Shown here: in pieces, positions 10,554 through 23,000 of the stretch | How the letters are laid out: every line of letters starts with the position of its first letter | How positions within the stretch are numbered: position 1 is the first letter of the stretch | Assembly (NCBI GenBank): GCA_019802505.1 | Contig: JAFMOC010000037.1 | Span: forward strand, 5,250,001-5,314,000 | DNA length: 64,000 nt | Direction of reading: 5' to 3' | Source: Corydoras sp. C115 | Lineage: Eukaryota; Chordata; Actinopteri; Siluriformes; Callichthyidae | Position numbers and translations under genes: made by a program | Notes under the pieces: model-generated | What the model was told of the DNA's origin: nothing | The model's input: only the letters and a program-made list of their open reading frames with translations | The model's database searches: none

Positions 10554-12723
10554 GAAAAAAAGATATTGAATCATGGGTTCTTTAAATATTAGAATCCAAT
10601 TACCAAAGCTTTTAAAACACTGTTGAGTAAAATGTGCATGAATCAATTGTTTTCAATTGCTCTGAGACAACTAGGGTACGTGAGTACTTGTCTCGGTAAA
10701 TGCAACACAAGCCATGTGGCATGTTAGTTTTCTGTTGAAGAAAATAAGAGTGCTGCAGCTAAAAAAAAAAAAGATGTGCATAACAGCAATAATGTTTATA
10801 AGACATTGTATTTTATTAACTTCTTTATTTATAATTGAAACATTTTACCAATATATTTTTACCAATAAAAACAATAAAAATCAATCACATGTAATCACTA
10901 ACATCAAAAGGACTGTGAGTGCATGGTAAAAATTATTTAATTTAAACTTGATTTGTTTGATGTTCTTTTGAACTTAAATTAGTGGTCTATTTAAACGTAA
11001 CAGTTGTTCCATTTTACCTGAACGTGACATAGGAGAGAGAGGAGAGCCCTCACTGTGTCTAAATGTGGGGTGGTTAAAGTGTATTTTAGAACTTTAAAAG
11101 GTATAAATTGTAATTTATCCAAAAAATGTCACAAATAACATGACATCATCACTGTTCATCACATTTTTGTAATATAAAAGGATTAATAAAGTGTTATCTA
11201 AATAAACATAATTATTATATTTATTATTCTTGTGAATATACACATGCCTCTGTAGAGTCAACAAATAACAATTTAAACCTTTAGTTTAGTAATATAGAAG
11301 GCTATTGTAAAAGATACAAAATTAGTGGTTAAGTTTTTTTTTTTTTTTTCATTATTGGGCAACATACCACAGCTGATTTAAATAAGAATGTGTTCAGCAT
11401 TAATTTGAATGTATGTTTGTTTTTTTAGAAAACAGATCGTGTAATGGTAAAGAACAGAACCATGAGATGTTGGACAATTATGACAAGAGCGAATTATTTA
11501 AGAGACTTCTCATCTTTTTTGGACTGTTAAACTGTTGTCAAGTTATTATATTAGCAGGTGAGTTATATTTACATTTACTTGGCAAAAGTGTATAGGTATC
11601 ATTTACAAACTTTAAATCAAAGTCAGCATTTTAGAAGATTGCCAGGAAATAAAAAGATGTGTATTGTCTTAGTAAATAACATGAACAAATGTTAATATTG
11701 TAAAATAATATATAATTTTTATTTTATTTTATTGTTTTAATCGTTATTTACAGTGATTTAATCAAATAGATAGCTTAACATTCATCAGTGCGGGTGTGAG
11801 CATATATTATTATGGTAATCACATTTAAAAAGTAACAGCAATTTTTTTTACTAACATAGTAAACATATATTTTACTTATTTATTAATGCATGTTTCTTCT
11901 AACCAAATTTAATTTATTAGCTTATTATTTATTAATTAATGTACCAATAAAAAAAATTTAAATTGTAGAATTGGAGAAGTATTGTTCTTACATTTCATAT
12001 TCTGTCTTCTTCTTTTCTGCATTTATTATGGCTTAAAAGTAAAGATTTGTATAAAATATTACATTTAGTTATAGTGTCTATTGTATTTAAATTTGAAATA
12101 AAAAATGTTATCTAATGAGGTTATGGTTTTCTAAAGCTGACCCTCACTACACTGTGGAATTTTAGTTTTTGCAGTTTATAAATGCAAAAGATCTTCACTC
12201 CAGCCTTCGGACTCCAGTACAGCAGTACAGCAACATCAGAACAGTAACTATCCTCAGGTGAGACTGGATGATTTATAATCAGTTGTTTTTATTAATTCAT
12301 GTATTAATGTGGAAGTACAAAAAAATTATATATGGTTAAAGTATGATGATTTCAAAATAGATCTAAAATCTAAATCTAAAATCTTATATAATAACATTAC
12401 AGAAGAGTTAAAGCAGAAAGAGAGCCACTTTAAAATTTAATTTAAAATTAAATGTCATAAAAGCTACGGTAGATGCAATGATTAGGTGTTCCATGTTTAT
12501 GAAATACATTTGATAGTTTGACATAATTTTTATTTTGTACTATAGCTGATTAATTTTTCTTGTCAGGATTACACTCCCACAGTGCTAAAAGTAAATATTT
12601 TTGAATTCCCATTTTTGTAATAAGTACTTTTTTTTTCTTTTACTTTTTCAGTATAGTGAGGTTACATTTCATGAAGTCAAAGGATTTGCAAGTTCCATCA
12701 ACACCAATTATGCCAGACTGTGA
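9465..12723 (+). CDS. Gene B: single V-set Ig receptor with tyrosine motifs in the tail
   Basis: Predicted 219-aa paralogue of gene A. Exons: 9465-9489, 9579-9929, 11429-11557, 12175-12257, 12652-12723, with the same phases (1-1-1-0). Signal peptide about 1-18. V-set domain with Cys35, Trp44 and NELGFYFC ending at Cys101; several N-glycosylation sites (NLT, NSS, NIS twice). The transmembrane segment is about 151-168, with Asn160 in the middle and basic residues on both sides. The tail has Tyr194, Tyr197 in PQYSEV across the exon 4-5 junction, and the C-terminal TNYARL (Tyr216). YSEV and TNYARL fit ITIM/ITSM-type SH2 docking sites loosely, with Pro and Thr at the -2 positions. It is the most diverged of the four paralogues and has the longest introns. 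Two adjacent ATGs exist; the first keeps the family's exon length. Confidence 0.78.
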
Positions 12724-13084
12724 CCCAGAAGCCTGATGTAATCCAAGGACATGGTATTTCACTTTAAGGGCCCTATAATACACCTTGCACAAGGCACATA
12801 ACCATGCTCATTGCTATCTTACACCCTGCCAATAATACATTTTATTATTCATTGTGCCTGTGGCATTTAAATAGCAACGGTGGATGTGAAAATATTTACG
12901 CTGGTGGTCTAATTTCTGGTGTATTACTATATTAACACAAATAACAGGTACGCCGCGACATTTATTGCCATCTTGTCAGTGAAATGTCAACACATTTGTT
13001 ATGCACACATGAACACGCAGAAGTGCACAAACCCACACCATATGCTAGTTGACGAATACTGTATGGAACCTGACAAGGCGGTCC

Positions 13085-13400
13085 TGCAGGACGCCCCCTA
13101 ATGGACTCACATATAGTTTTCCAGTTTATAGTTGTTAGTTTTTCCATTTGTTTAGTATCTGGACATGGCTGTCCTACATTGTTGTTGCTGCCTGGCCGCT
13201 CAAGGAGGATGAGTCCCCCACTGAGACTTGGTCCTCCCAAGGTTTCTTCATTAAATAACAACATAAAAGGGAGTTTTTTCTTGCCACTGTTGCTTCGGCT
13301 TGCTCTTTGGGGGTTTAAAGGCTTTTCATTCTGTAAAGCTGCTTTGTGACAATGTACTGTTGTAAAAAGCGCTATATAAATAAATTACTTGAACTTGAAC
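13085..13400 (+). repeat. LINE 3'-end-like dispersed repeat
   Basis: GGTCCTCCCAAGGTTTCTTC, GGGAGTTTTTTCTTGCCAC, GCTGCTTTGTGACAATG and AAAAAGCGCTATATAAATAA are the marks of a very common teleost repeat, followed by a (CTTGAA)n tail. Family assignment from memory. Confidence 0.5.
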
Positions 13401-14243
13401 TTGAAGGATATGCAAATTTTTACAACAATTAACAGAATACAAAATAAAATTACATTCTACATCAACACCAAATTGTGACATTGTGAGTGAAATGCTGATT
13501 GGTTTATTGCACGTTACTCACAAAACACATCCATGAATATATAGGACAATATGCCTTTTGTGGTGTTCTTTTGCTGTCCTCAAGATGGCAAGACACACCG
13601 ACTCGCACTAATTCAAGCTTCTAGTGTCTAGTGTCTTTTGTGGTTTTCACACTTGCAGTTTTTAGTCAGGCAGTACAACTTCTGCTCACATTAGCATTAA
13701 AGGAAGTGACAATTATTTTTACAGGTTTTGATTTTCTCCTGTGGGCTTTAAGAGCACTGATCAGTTTAGTGCATGATTTATTTTGCCCTGTGGTGACCTA
13801 CCTGAAGTTCCCTTGAATCAAGACCTCTACATGTATGAGTTACAACCAGAAAAGTGTCTATATTTGGTAACTTTTATCATCTGTACTTTATTATGACCGT
13901 TAATGTTATTGACTAAGTAATTTATTTAGGATGTTAATCGTGTACACGTTCTTGATTTGTCAGCATTGTCTAAGTTTATGACAATACCACAAGAAACACT
14001 AGCACAAGGAGAAAAAAGAAAAGTATAGATTATAAGACCTTATTGTGCGTTTACCTGTGGGATAATAGAACATGAGTGTTTTTAAAACTTTAACAAAAAA
14101 TATTACATACCAAACTTCCTTTTAAAGACTAAATCTCAAATTGAACCATGTAACCATGACGAATAATTTACAAGTGAATAAATAACTTTACAAAACTTCT
14201 GTATCAGTCTTTTTCTATATTTGCAGATACAGTATATACTATA

Positions 14244-14529
14244 GGGCGGCACGGTGGCTTAGTGGTTAGCACGTTCGCGTATTCCCGGTTCGAATCCCCA
14301 TCTGGGTGGGGTTTCCTCCCACAGTCCAAAAACATGGATCAAGTCAATTGAGTTCTCCAAATTGCCCCCTATAGAGTGTGTTTGTGTGAGTGAGTGTGTG
14401 CCCAGCGATAGATTGGCGCCTTGTCCTGGGTGTTTCTGCCCATCGCCCGAGACGTTCTCCCCTGGATGGGCATGGGGAACCCCCCCGCAACCCTAATAAA
14501 GGATAAAGCGGAAGATAATGAATGAATGA
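14244..14529 (+). mobile_element. SINE family 1, internally deleted
   Basis: Target duplication TATATACTATA. Lost part of the spacer between A and B boxes and part of the body. Confidence 0.85.
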
Positions 14530-15225
14530 ATATATACTATATATATTTCTTAGCATACATGATCTTAGCACCACTGTCTCATCTTAAAACTCTTCAAATA
14601 ATTGATCCCATTAAGGGGTGGCAGACGCCACCTAAATTACACCTCATGCCACAATTACATTCTAGCAGCTTTTCAATGAATAAATTTAGAATATTTCATT
14701 TTTTCAACAAATTAATTTTGTTTATTAGTGGCTTTACCACAAACATGAAAAAATGCAAGGGACATATGAACAAGTCTGATGCATTTTGGAAATGCACTTT
14801 TGACAATGACAATGATAAATTGAAAACACCACACAAGCGCACAAACATGCACATGAAACAGCATGCATGCACAAACAAACAGTGAAGTGAGAATCTCATA
14901 TACACAAAATGAGAACTGATTCTAACTAAATGCTTATGAGTGGATGGATTTTTGATTAGATTTTCCTTCCTGTCGTGACCCCAGTCACATCACAAGGTTG
15001 AAAACTACAGCAAAATGTAGATGTTGGCCAAGGTCGATGTTAGGCTACCCTGAAAAACAGACAAAAATCCACCTTGAGTTACACATCAACTTTTATCTAT
15101 AAATGATCCATTTACAATTATGATTTTCATTATTCCTGGCCAAAAAGTGAGAATAAATGGGGTGAAACGTTACATCTGAAGGAATATGAGTGGCCTAGCA
15201 GAACCATGAGCTTAATCCACCTACG

Positions 15226-15605
15226 GATTCAATTATATTACAATAATATCCTATCCAAATGCAGTAAATTACTACCTGTCTAAAGAAATTATTCTTAAAC
15301 TCACTAAGTGTTTTAGAAAGCGTAAACAATAATACCTATTGTGCAAAATGAAAGATAATATAATTCAAGGTCAAGGTAATTTAACTTTATTTTTCTAAGC
15401 TAAAAAGACTATCTAAAATGTATCGTAACTCAGATCCACAATGTGATGGATGTCATAACATTCCCAACCTGACTCGCAGGTTTTGGTCTACCCTGCCCTG
15501 GAAACATATTGGTCTCCTGTCTTTAAAATTATATCATCATAGCAAAATAAACTGACGCTGTGCTGTTAACCATTCACTAAAGATCAGTAAAATAATGCCC
15601 CTTGA
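15226..15605 (+). repeat. Segmental duplication block 1, copy 2
   Basis: Direct repeat of 1-410, lying downstream of gene B. Confidence 0.85.
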
Positions 15606-15619
15606 GCTACTTCTTGGTG

Positions 15620-17460
15620 GTTTATAACCATTATATAAATCTTCACAGGATCCTGAAGAGTAATTATGTGAAATGTCATGGTAATTAGAGTAACAGTGTG
15701 GATTTGTATAGGAAACACACACAAACACATACTTTCAAAATTCTATACGAAGATGATTAAATAAAGAAATGATAAAAAAAAATTAATCGGTTCTTGTTTT
15801 ATCTTTAAAATACAAAAATATATAATTGATTTTTATCTGGCTTTTTTAATATATGCAAGTTACAACATTGAAGCCTGCAACAAAACAGTTGCTGTGCTAC
15901 TTATATTACGTCACACTTTCCATCATTTTAAAACCAAGGATATTACTTTGCAAGTTTAATTCCTGATCCTTCTTGTTTGATACAATCTGCTTCACCATTT
16001 GGTGTTTGTCTTGTCTGTTACTTTTCCTCATGGTGTTCTGAATATTTTTGGTAGAACATATATCTGGACTGCAGATGTGGCAGGTCATTCAAGCCTGATT
16101 TACTCACATATATCTACAAACCCTGTGAGTGTAGAATAAGATCTGGTATGTCCTGCTAAAGGAAAGAAGAGCTTGTATAAAAAGTGTTTTCTTTGGTGGC
16201 ATGTCGCTCTTAAATTTCAGTACATGACTCATTATTAATATTACAGTCACATTTCCAAAACAAGCCATGCTGTGATCTTTAATGAACCTATAGACAAAAA
16301 AAAAAGACAAAAATCTACCAAGCGGTAATTGCTGCCTTTAACCACCAGATGGCATTAGTGATCATTTTAGTTTGGCAAGCAAGTTTTCTTTGCAATGCTC
16401 GCAGTTTAAACTGGGTTTATAATCAATTAAAATGAGTTTGCATGCCTTTAAATGTATATGTTTTTTATAAATACTTAGGTTTAAGCTTTTTGATAAATAA
16501 TTTAGTATACTTCCCTTAACTTATTGTAGCTGATTTTAGCTATAGTGTTTACCAAAAATGACCATATCTTTGTTTCCTTGAGGTTTAAATATTAAACTTT
16601 CAGGTCACGAATTTAAAGGTTTCGAATCACTGATACTTCTTGTTTGCCTTCCGGTAATACATGCTTCATAATGCAGAGTCAGCACTGTTAAGGCCATATT
16701 TGAACTCTGTGGTAAAGTTCAGTGCCACTCATTTAATAATTAAACACAGTGCATCGTGTTGGTCATGGTTTATATCCAGCCTGTGTTAAAATATTTTATA
16801 ATATGTGTTAAAATATGTATTTTATATCCATATTTTACATCCATAAGTAGTGCCATATTTTATATTCAAAATGTACCTTAAATTTTTACACACCTCTTTT
16901 ATAATCTCTGTTTTGGGGGATAAAAATTGCCCCTTGGGAGAAATTGGGATCGTGATCGGGTATATGATTGATTCACCCATACAATTCAAGGTGACTTTAA
17001 ATATCTGGGATTTATTCACTTAAATTACTTGCTTTAAAATGGTAACTAATAGATGTTCAAATGCAAGTTACAAAACTATGTAACCGTCTATAAATGTGTA
17101 TCTATACTTCTGTTGATGTGCACCGGTCCAGCTTTGGACCGGTGCACATGATAGGTTTTTTTTTTTGTTTTTTGCTATGAGAAACAGAGTAGTTTATTAA
17201 ATATGAAACATCTCATCCAGTATGTAATAAATAAATAAAAAACACCTGAACTATGGTGATGTGAATAACCTGCCCTCATAATCAAATGTTCTGTACTGAA
17301 TTCACTGGTTTGTATTTATTACCTTTATTAGATTAGGCAGATTATGTGTCTTGAGTTTTTATAATAACATATTCTTAAAAATATTAATGTAGACTTAAAG
17401 AAAGACCAACCCATTAAGCGATTAAACTAACCAGCATATCTTCTTTTTAGAAGTCTTATC
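15620..17460. other. Intergenic, nothing recognised except the hairpin at 17116
   Basis: Short ORFs only, without domain or splice support. Confidence 0.6.
17116..17149. other. Perfect 15-bp hairpin
   Basis: ATGTGCACCGGTCCA, a GCTT loop, then TGGACCGGTGCACAT. Strikingly GC-rich in AT-rich DNA, followed by a T-rich run. No gene around it. Confidence 0.85.
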
Positions 17461-17477
17461 ATATTATTATTAATCTT

Positions 17478-17520
<43 letters not shown>

Positions 17521-17780
17521 GGGTGGCATGGTGGCTTAGTGGTTAGTATGTTTGTCCCTCAGCACTAGGGATTCCTGGTTCGAATCCCAATCTGGGTGGA
17601 GTTTCCATGTTCTCCCCGTGTCCACGTGGGTTTCGTCCGGGTTCCCCGGTTTCCTCCCACAGTCCAAAAACATGGATCAAGTTCAACTGAATTCTCCAAA
17701 TTGCCCCATATAGAGTGTGTTTGTGTGCATGTCTGTGTGAGTGAGTGTGTGCCCAGCGATAGATTGGCGCCCTGTCCTGG
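17521..17780 (+). mobile_element. SINE family 1, 5' part, cut by the hAT element
   Basis: Head and body present up to CGCCCTGTCCTGG, then the hAT copy 1 region begins. Preceded by an (AAT)n tract at 17465-17520. Confidence 0.85.
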
Positions 17781-18079
17781 CTTTTTTTTTTCCATAAAGC
17801 AGGGGTGCCCACACTTTTCTGGCCCGAGATCTACTTTTCCATTGGACAGGTCATCGAGATCGACCGGGGTCAATCTCTATTTTTTAGGCTTTTATATTGA
17901 AACTTGACTACACACATCATGTTAGTATTGTCGAATCTGTTAGAATTGCTCTTTTATTAAACACATTCCAGAAAATAGCATGAAGACTTGATTTTAGTTA
18001 CACCCAAACGAGCAAACACACAGTATACAGCACAAATGTAAAACAATCACTGTAACCCACATTTCCCCAAACAGAACAT

Positions 18080-18424
18080 CCATCCATTATCTTCCGCTTT
18101 ATCCTCTATTAGGGTCACGGGGGGTGGGGTTCCCCATGCTCATCCAGGGGAGAACGCATCGGGTGCTGGGCAGATACACCCAGAACAGGACTCCACTCTA
18201 TCGCTCGGCACACTCACACACACACAAACACACTCTATGTGGGGCAATTTGGAGAATTCAATTGACCTTAATCCATGTTTTTGGACTGTGGGAAGAAACC
18301 AGAGAACCCGGAGGAAAGCCACACAGACACGGGGAGAACATGGAAACTCCACCCAGATGGGTATTCAAACCGGGAATCCCTAGCGCTGAGAGGAGAACAT
18401 GCTAACCACTAAGCCACTGTGCCA
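18080..18424 (-). mobile_element. SINE family 1 inside hAT copy 1
   Basis: Target duplication CCCCAAACAGAACAT at 18065-18079 and 18425-18439. Confidence 0.9.
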
Positions 18425-18737
18425 CCCCAAACAGAACATGAACATTAATAAAAGCAAATGCATTTTGAGTTTGACACTGTAAAAAAATATATTCATCCTC
18501 CCACTCTAAATGAAAGTGGAACATTTTTGTTTTTTTGAGCTTCACTCGTCCTTCACTCATCTTGTCAGTCAAATAAAGTGCAAAAACACAAACAGAAACT
18601 CTCTAATGTAGATGATTCGGGAGGCAGTGCTTCGGATTTAGGCACGGGGGCGTGGCCACATACCGGTTTTTGGAACAGCGAGAGAGACGGGGGGGGGGGG
18701 GGGGGGGCAGACCACTCGCTTAGAGATAGATATTCAG

Positions 18738-19495
18738 TAGAGCTGTGCGATACCAAGAATTTTGGTATCGATCCCATACCAAGTAAATACAGGGCCAATA
18801 TCGCGATATTCGATACCGATACCGATACTTTTTAATATTTAAGCTTCATTGATCCAAAAGACCTAGTATAGAATTTCGCCAAACATTGTAGGTGACAACA
18901 AAATGTATCCCAATCAACATCTTTGTTTAGAAACAATGGAACAGTAATAAAACAAAGTTTGCTTTAACGTGAGGAAAATATATATTTTTGAGGTACAAAA
19001 GGAGAAACGACAATACAAATATAAAGTAAAAATGCTCCCCTCACTAGACAGTTTTTTCTGTCTAGTGACAGAATAGCATTGTTCAATAGCATTGTTCTTA
19101 GGCAAAACAATAAAAAAGGAATTTTCTTCCTTTCAGTGTAATTCTGTTTTTTCTTAAATAAACAGAGTGTAAAAAATATATCACTTAACACAACTTAAAA
19201 CAAAATTTTCTGAGTTTAGAGAGTTAACAAACCACAATACAACAAAATTAACACACCACAACATATTCTGTGAGCAGATATTTTCTCAAGTTGAACAATA
19301 CAATTGTGTAATAGAAAGAAAAATGACTTTTTTAACTTCAGTGCACTTCTGGCTTTAAGCAAAATAAAATCGATAAGTGAAAAATAAAGTATAAATCCCC
19401 ACCCCTCCATTTAGAACAAAGGATTAGAGGTTTTTATTTAAGAACAGTATCATTTTCACATTTTTGGGTTTCAGTGACATTCGCCTGATGTTCAA

Positions 19496-19555
<60 letters not shown>

Positions 19556-19712
19556 CACAGTGATATCAGCGTTACAGACTCAGAGAATAGACTTTAATAA
19601 ATCGGCGTGCGCACAAAAAACTTGAGTATCGATCTTTTTACGCAAGTATTGTTCAATACCAATACCAGCGTTGGTATCGATATCGATATTTGTATCGATC
19701 CGCACAGCTCTA
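18738..19712. mobile_element. Nested hAT-like element with perfect 8-bp target duplication
   Basis: Ends TAGAGCTGTGCGAT and ATCCGCACAGCTCTA; flanked on both sides by ATATTCAG (18730-18737 and 19713-19720). Subterminal regions are rich in CGATA/TATCG. No transposase ORF. Contains a (TG)n tract at about 19499-19554. Confidence 0.8.
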
Positions 19713-20047
19713 ATATTCAGAATGAATCACATTGTGGTGTGTGAATGTGTGCGCGTGTGTGTGTGTATAAGCGCTTCAGATTCTGTGCTGTAAAAAAAAA
19801 AAGCGCTGATAGGTGATGAACGCTTTTTTTTCCTCAAACTTCCATCGCGATCGATCTGACACCCCTTCGACGCGATCCCCGCGATCGACGTATTGATCAC
19901 CCCTGCAAAAGAATAATCACGGGGCCTTTATTTTGTAAGTCGCGTCACTCGTTTCTGGGGTGTATACATAACGGCAACGGCCAACGCTCTGTTGTCTACT
20001 GTTAACGTGCTGTCGTTTTTAGAATATATTTAATAATTTAGTCAGTC

Positions 20048-23000
20048 ATGAAGAGAAACGGCTTATATATTTTGGGTAACAGGTATGTATTATAAAAAAT
20101 GATCTATATCCCGGAATGACACAGTAAAAAAATTGAGGCTTTAAGGCTTTAATTCCTGGAAATAGCGTGATAACGGTAACGCCATGTGAGCTTATTGATA
20201 TAAACACCCTACCAAGTGTTTAAACTCGAGTATATACATATAAATCTTAAATGATTATTATTTACTGATAGCTTGGTCGTTCCGTTAGCTTGATTAGTAG
20301 TAAAAGAAGCTTATGTGTAAAGTTAATACGCAACGTTTGCTGAAATCGAAACTTGAACTTAAATAACCTCATGAATCTCGTTGCGCCAAATACATAATAT
20401 AAATCCATCCATTACCCACACATACACACTCTATATGGGGCAATTTGGAGAATTCAGTTGACCTTGATATATGTTTTTGGACCTTGGGAGGAAACCGGAG
20501 AACCCGGAGGAAACCCAAGCAGACACGAGGAGAACATGGAAACTCCACCCAGATTAAGGTTCGAACCGGGAATCCCTACTGCTGACAGGCAAACAACCAC
20601 TAAGCCACCGTGCCGCTCCTCAATTACATTTTTATATGTAAATTTACATTTGGTCATCTGCAGATGCTTTTATCCAAAGTAATTTACAAGTATTCTAACC
20701 TGATGGTTGGGGTCAGAGCACAGGGTTAGCCATGACACAGCTCCCTTGGAGCAACAAAAGTTAAGGGGCTTGCTCAAGGAATCCACAGCCTTCAGATTGA
20801 TAGCCCAACCCCCTATCCACTGAGCTACCACACCCTTTATTGCTATGCCTTAATAAGTCCCACAATGGGAAAATTCTAAAAGTTAGAGAGGTCAGATGCA
20901 ATACATTTGTAAAGAGGAGACAGATGATTAAAAAAAAAACACCCCAAACTATGATCCTATGAAAAAAATACACCTTAAGCAAAGCACATATATAACAGCA
21001 TAGACACAGACATGGTCACGGTTTTCTGGACAAGCTGCCAGTTAGTAAAGCCATGGAGGCATGGGGGGGGTAGTCTGCAGATGTCACAGTGACACAGAAT
21101 TGGTCTTTTGAATAGTTCTAGGTATCAGGACTCCATAGCACAGGGGAGGTTTCGCTATCAACAACTCGCCCCTGAAGGTTAAGTTCTTCCGAGTTCTGAA
21201 GGCTTTATGTGCTCATGTTTACATTTACATTTGGTCATTTAGCAAATGCATTTATCCAAAGCGACTTACAAGGTTAATCACAACACCCCTGGAGCAATGA
21301 GGGTTAAGGGCCTTGCTCAAGGACCCACACTGGTAACTTCAGTGGATTTTGAATTTGATTTGAACCCCCAACCTTCAGATTGATAGCCCAACACCTTAAC
21401 CACTGAGCTACCACTCCCTATATTGGGAGTTCAACATAACTCCTTCACAATTCATGTTGTGCTGATAACATCATATATCCAAATTCCAGCTTCTATACGT
21501 GGAAACCTTTGGTAAAGTTTCACTGTAATGTAGTGAATTTATAAGTCATGTGCCTGTTGGATTGGAGTATGCGGCATGTTACATTCTTTGGCATGTCAAA
21601 ACATGTCTGCATGCATTCTCATCACAGTTATATCTACACAGAAGAAGCTGAGGGTTCTTGTTAATACATGCTGAAAGGGTCATGCTGTGTGAAAATGCTC
21701 AGCTAATGAAGCTACAAGAGGTTTACAAAACAGCACTGAAAAAGAGTCATAAAAACTATTTCTAAACTGACAAGAAAGAAAAAAAAATATTATAATCTGC
21801 AAAAATGGAAATGCAGGTTTCTGAGGTATGTGTTATAGGGAAGCCATCGTTCAGGCTTACAATTAGTTTGTAGCGATAAAGGGAAACGGGATGTGGTGTG
21901 ACATATTAGTATCATAAGCTCAACAATGGTGTGGGCACAAATGTCTAGCCCTGGTGCATAGGTGTACAGTTAAATAAGTGTTGGATATCTAAATCTTCTG
22001 TTTCTCCCCTAAAAATAATTTGTTTATTAAAACAGGCTTTGTTGCAGTCATCTGAGTAGTGACCAAGAGCACTGTTCTTCAGGATCATATTTGTGTTTAT
22101 TATTTGGAAAATATAATACACTATTTTATTAATTGTTAAGACTGTTTTAATTGTTAATTGACTATATTAATTGTTAAGAAATTTTAAGAAAATTAAGACT
22201 TTCAAGTCGCACAAAAGATCAGTTCAGAATGACAAAATTCTTAACAAATGACATCATATTAATGAACAGAAAAAAGCATTTCTTTCTGAAATGTTGTCAA
22301 AGTTTAAAGCTTTTAATTGTCTGAAATTTCTTGATCAAGTTTTCTAGGACATGAGAGCATATGGCTTACTATTCCATTTGTACTTGTACCTTTTTCGATT
22401 CCTGGTCCCACCAAGTACTATGGCTGAAGTGTCCTTGAGCAAGATACCTAACAATTGCTCACCGGGCGCTGCATACAAGGCTGCCACCACCGTGTGCTCA
22501 ACTTTAATTTTCATTATTTAAACTTATTTTTCAGGGCGGCACGGTGGCTTAGTGGATAGCATGTTCGCCTCTCAGCACTAGGGATTCCCGGTTCGAATCC
22601 CAATCTGGGTGGAGTTTCCATGTTCTCCCCCTGTCCGCGTGGGTTTCCTCCCACAGTCCAAAAACATGGATCAAGTCAATTGAGTTCTCCAAATTGCCCC
22701 ATATAGAGTGTGTCCGTGTGTGTGAGTGTGTGCCCAGGGATAGATTGGCGCCCTGTCCTGGGTGTATCTGCCCAGCGGCAGAAACGTTCTCCCCTGGATG
22801 GGCATGTGGACACCCCGTGACCCTAATATAGGATGGATGGATGGAATTTATTTTTCATATTTACTTTTACAATTGCAAACCATAGTTATAATAAAGTGTA
22901 TCTTTATTATAAGGTGAGAAATAATCTAATGAAGCTAATGTTTTTTTTTTTTGCTTAACTCCTTTAGAAATTCAGTTCCTGCAGTTTGATAATGTTCAGT

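Larger units (their letters stand above)
17800..19905. mobile_element. Non-autonomous hAT element, copy 1, with nested insertions
   Basis: Starts CAGGGGTGCCCA and ends TGATCACCCCTG, imperfect terminal inverted repeats of the hAT kind. Both ends match, in opposite orientation, the element at 57728-58626. Interrupts a SINE at 17780-17800. Contains a SINE (18080-18424) and a second hAT element (18738-19712). No convincing 8-bp target duplication (CCATAAAG / CAAAAGAA). Confidence 0.7.

Noticed and set aside
13631..13816. Hydrophobic 61-codon ORF
   Set aside because: No homology recognised, no splice context and AT-rich surroundings that give such ORFs by chance.
14526..14885. 119-codon ORF beginning at the SINE tail
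   Set aside because: Starts in the SINE target duplication; low-complexity composition; no support.
18578..18835. ORF with poly-Gly from a G run
   Set aside because: Lies across the hAT junction and a homopolymer; its counterpart in the other hAT copy is not open.
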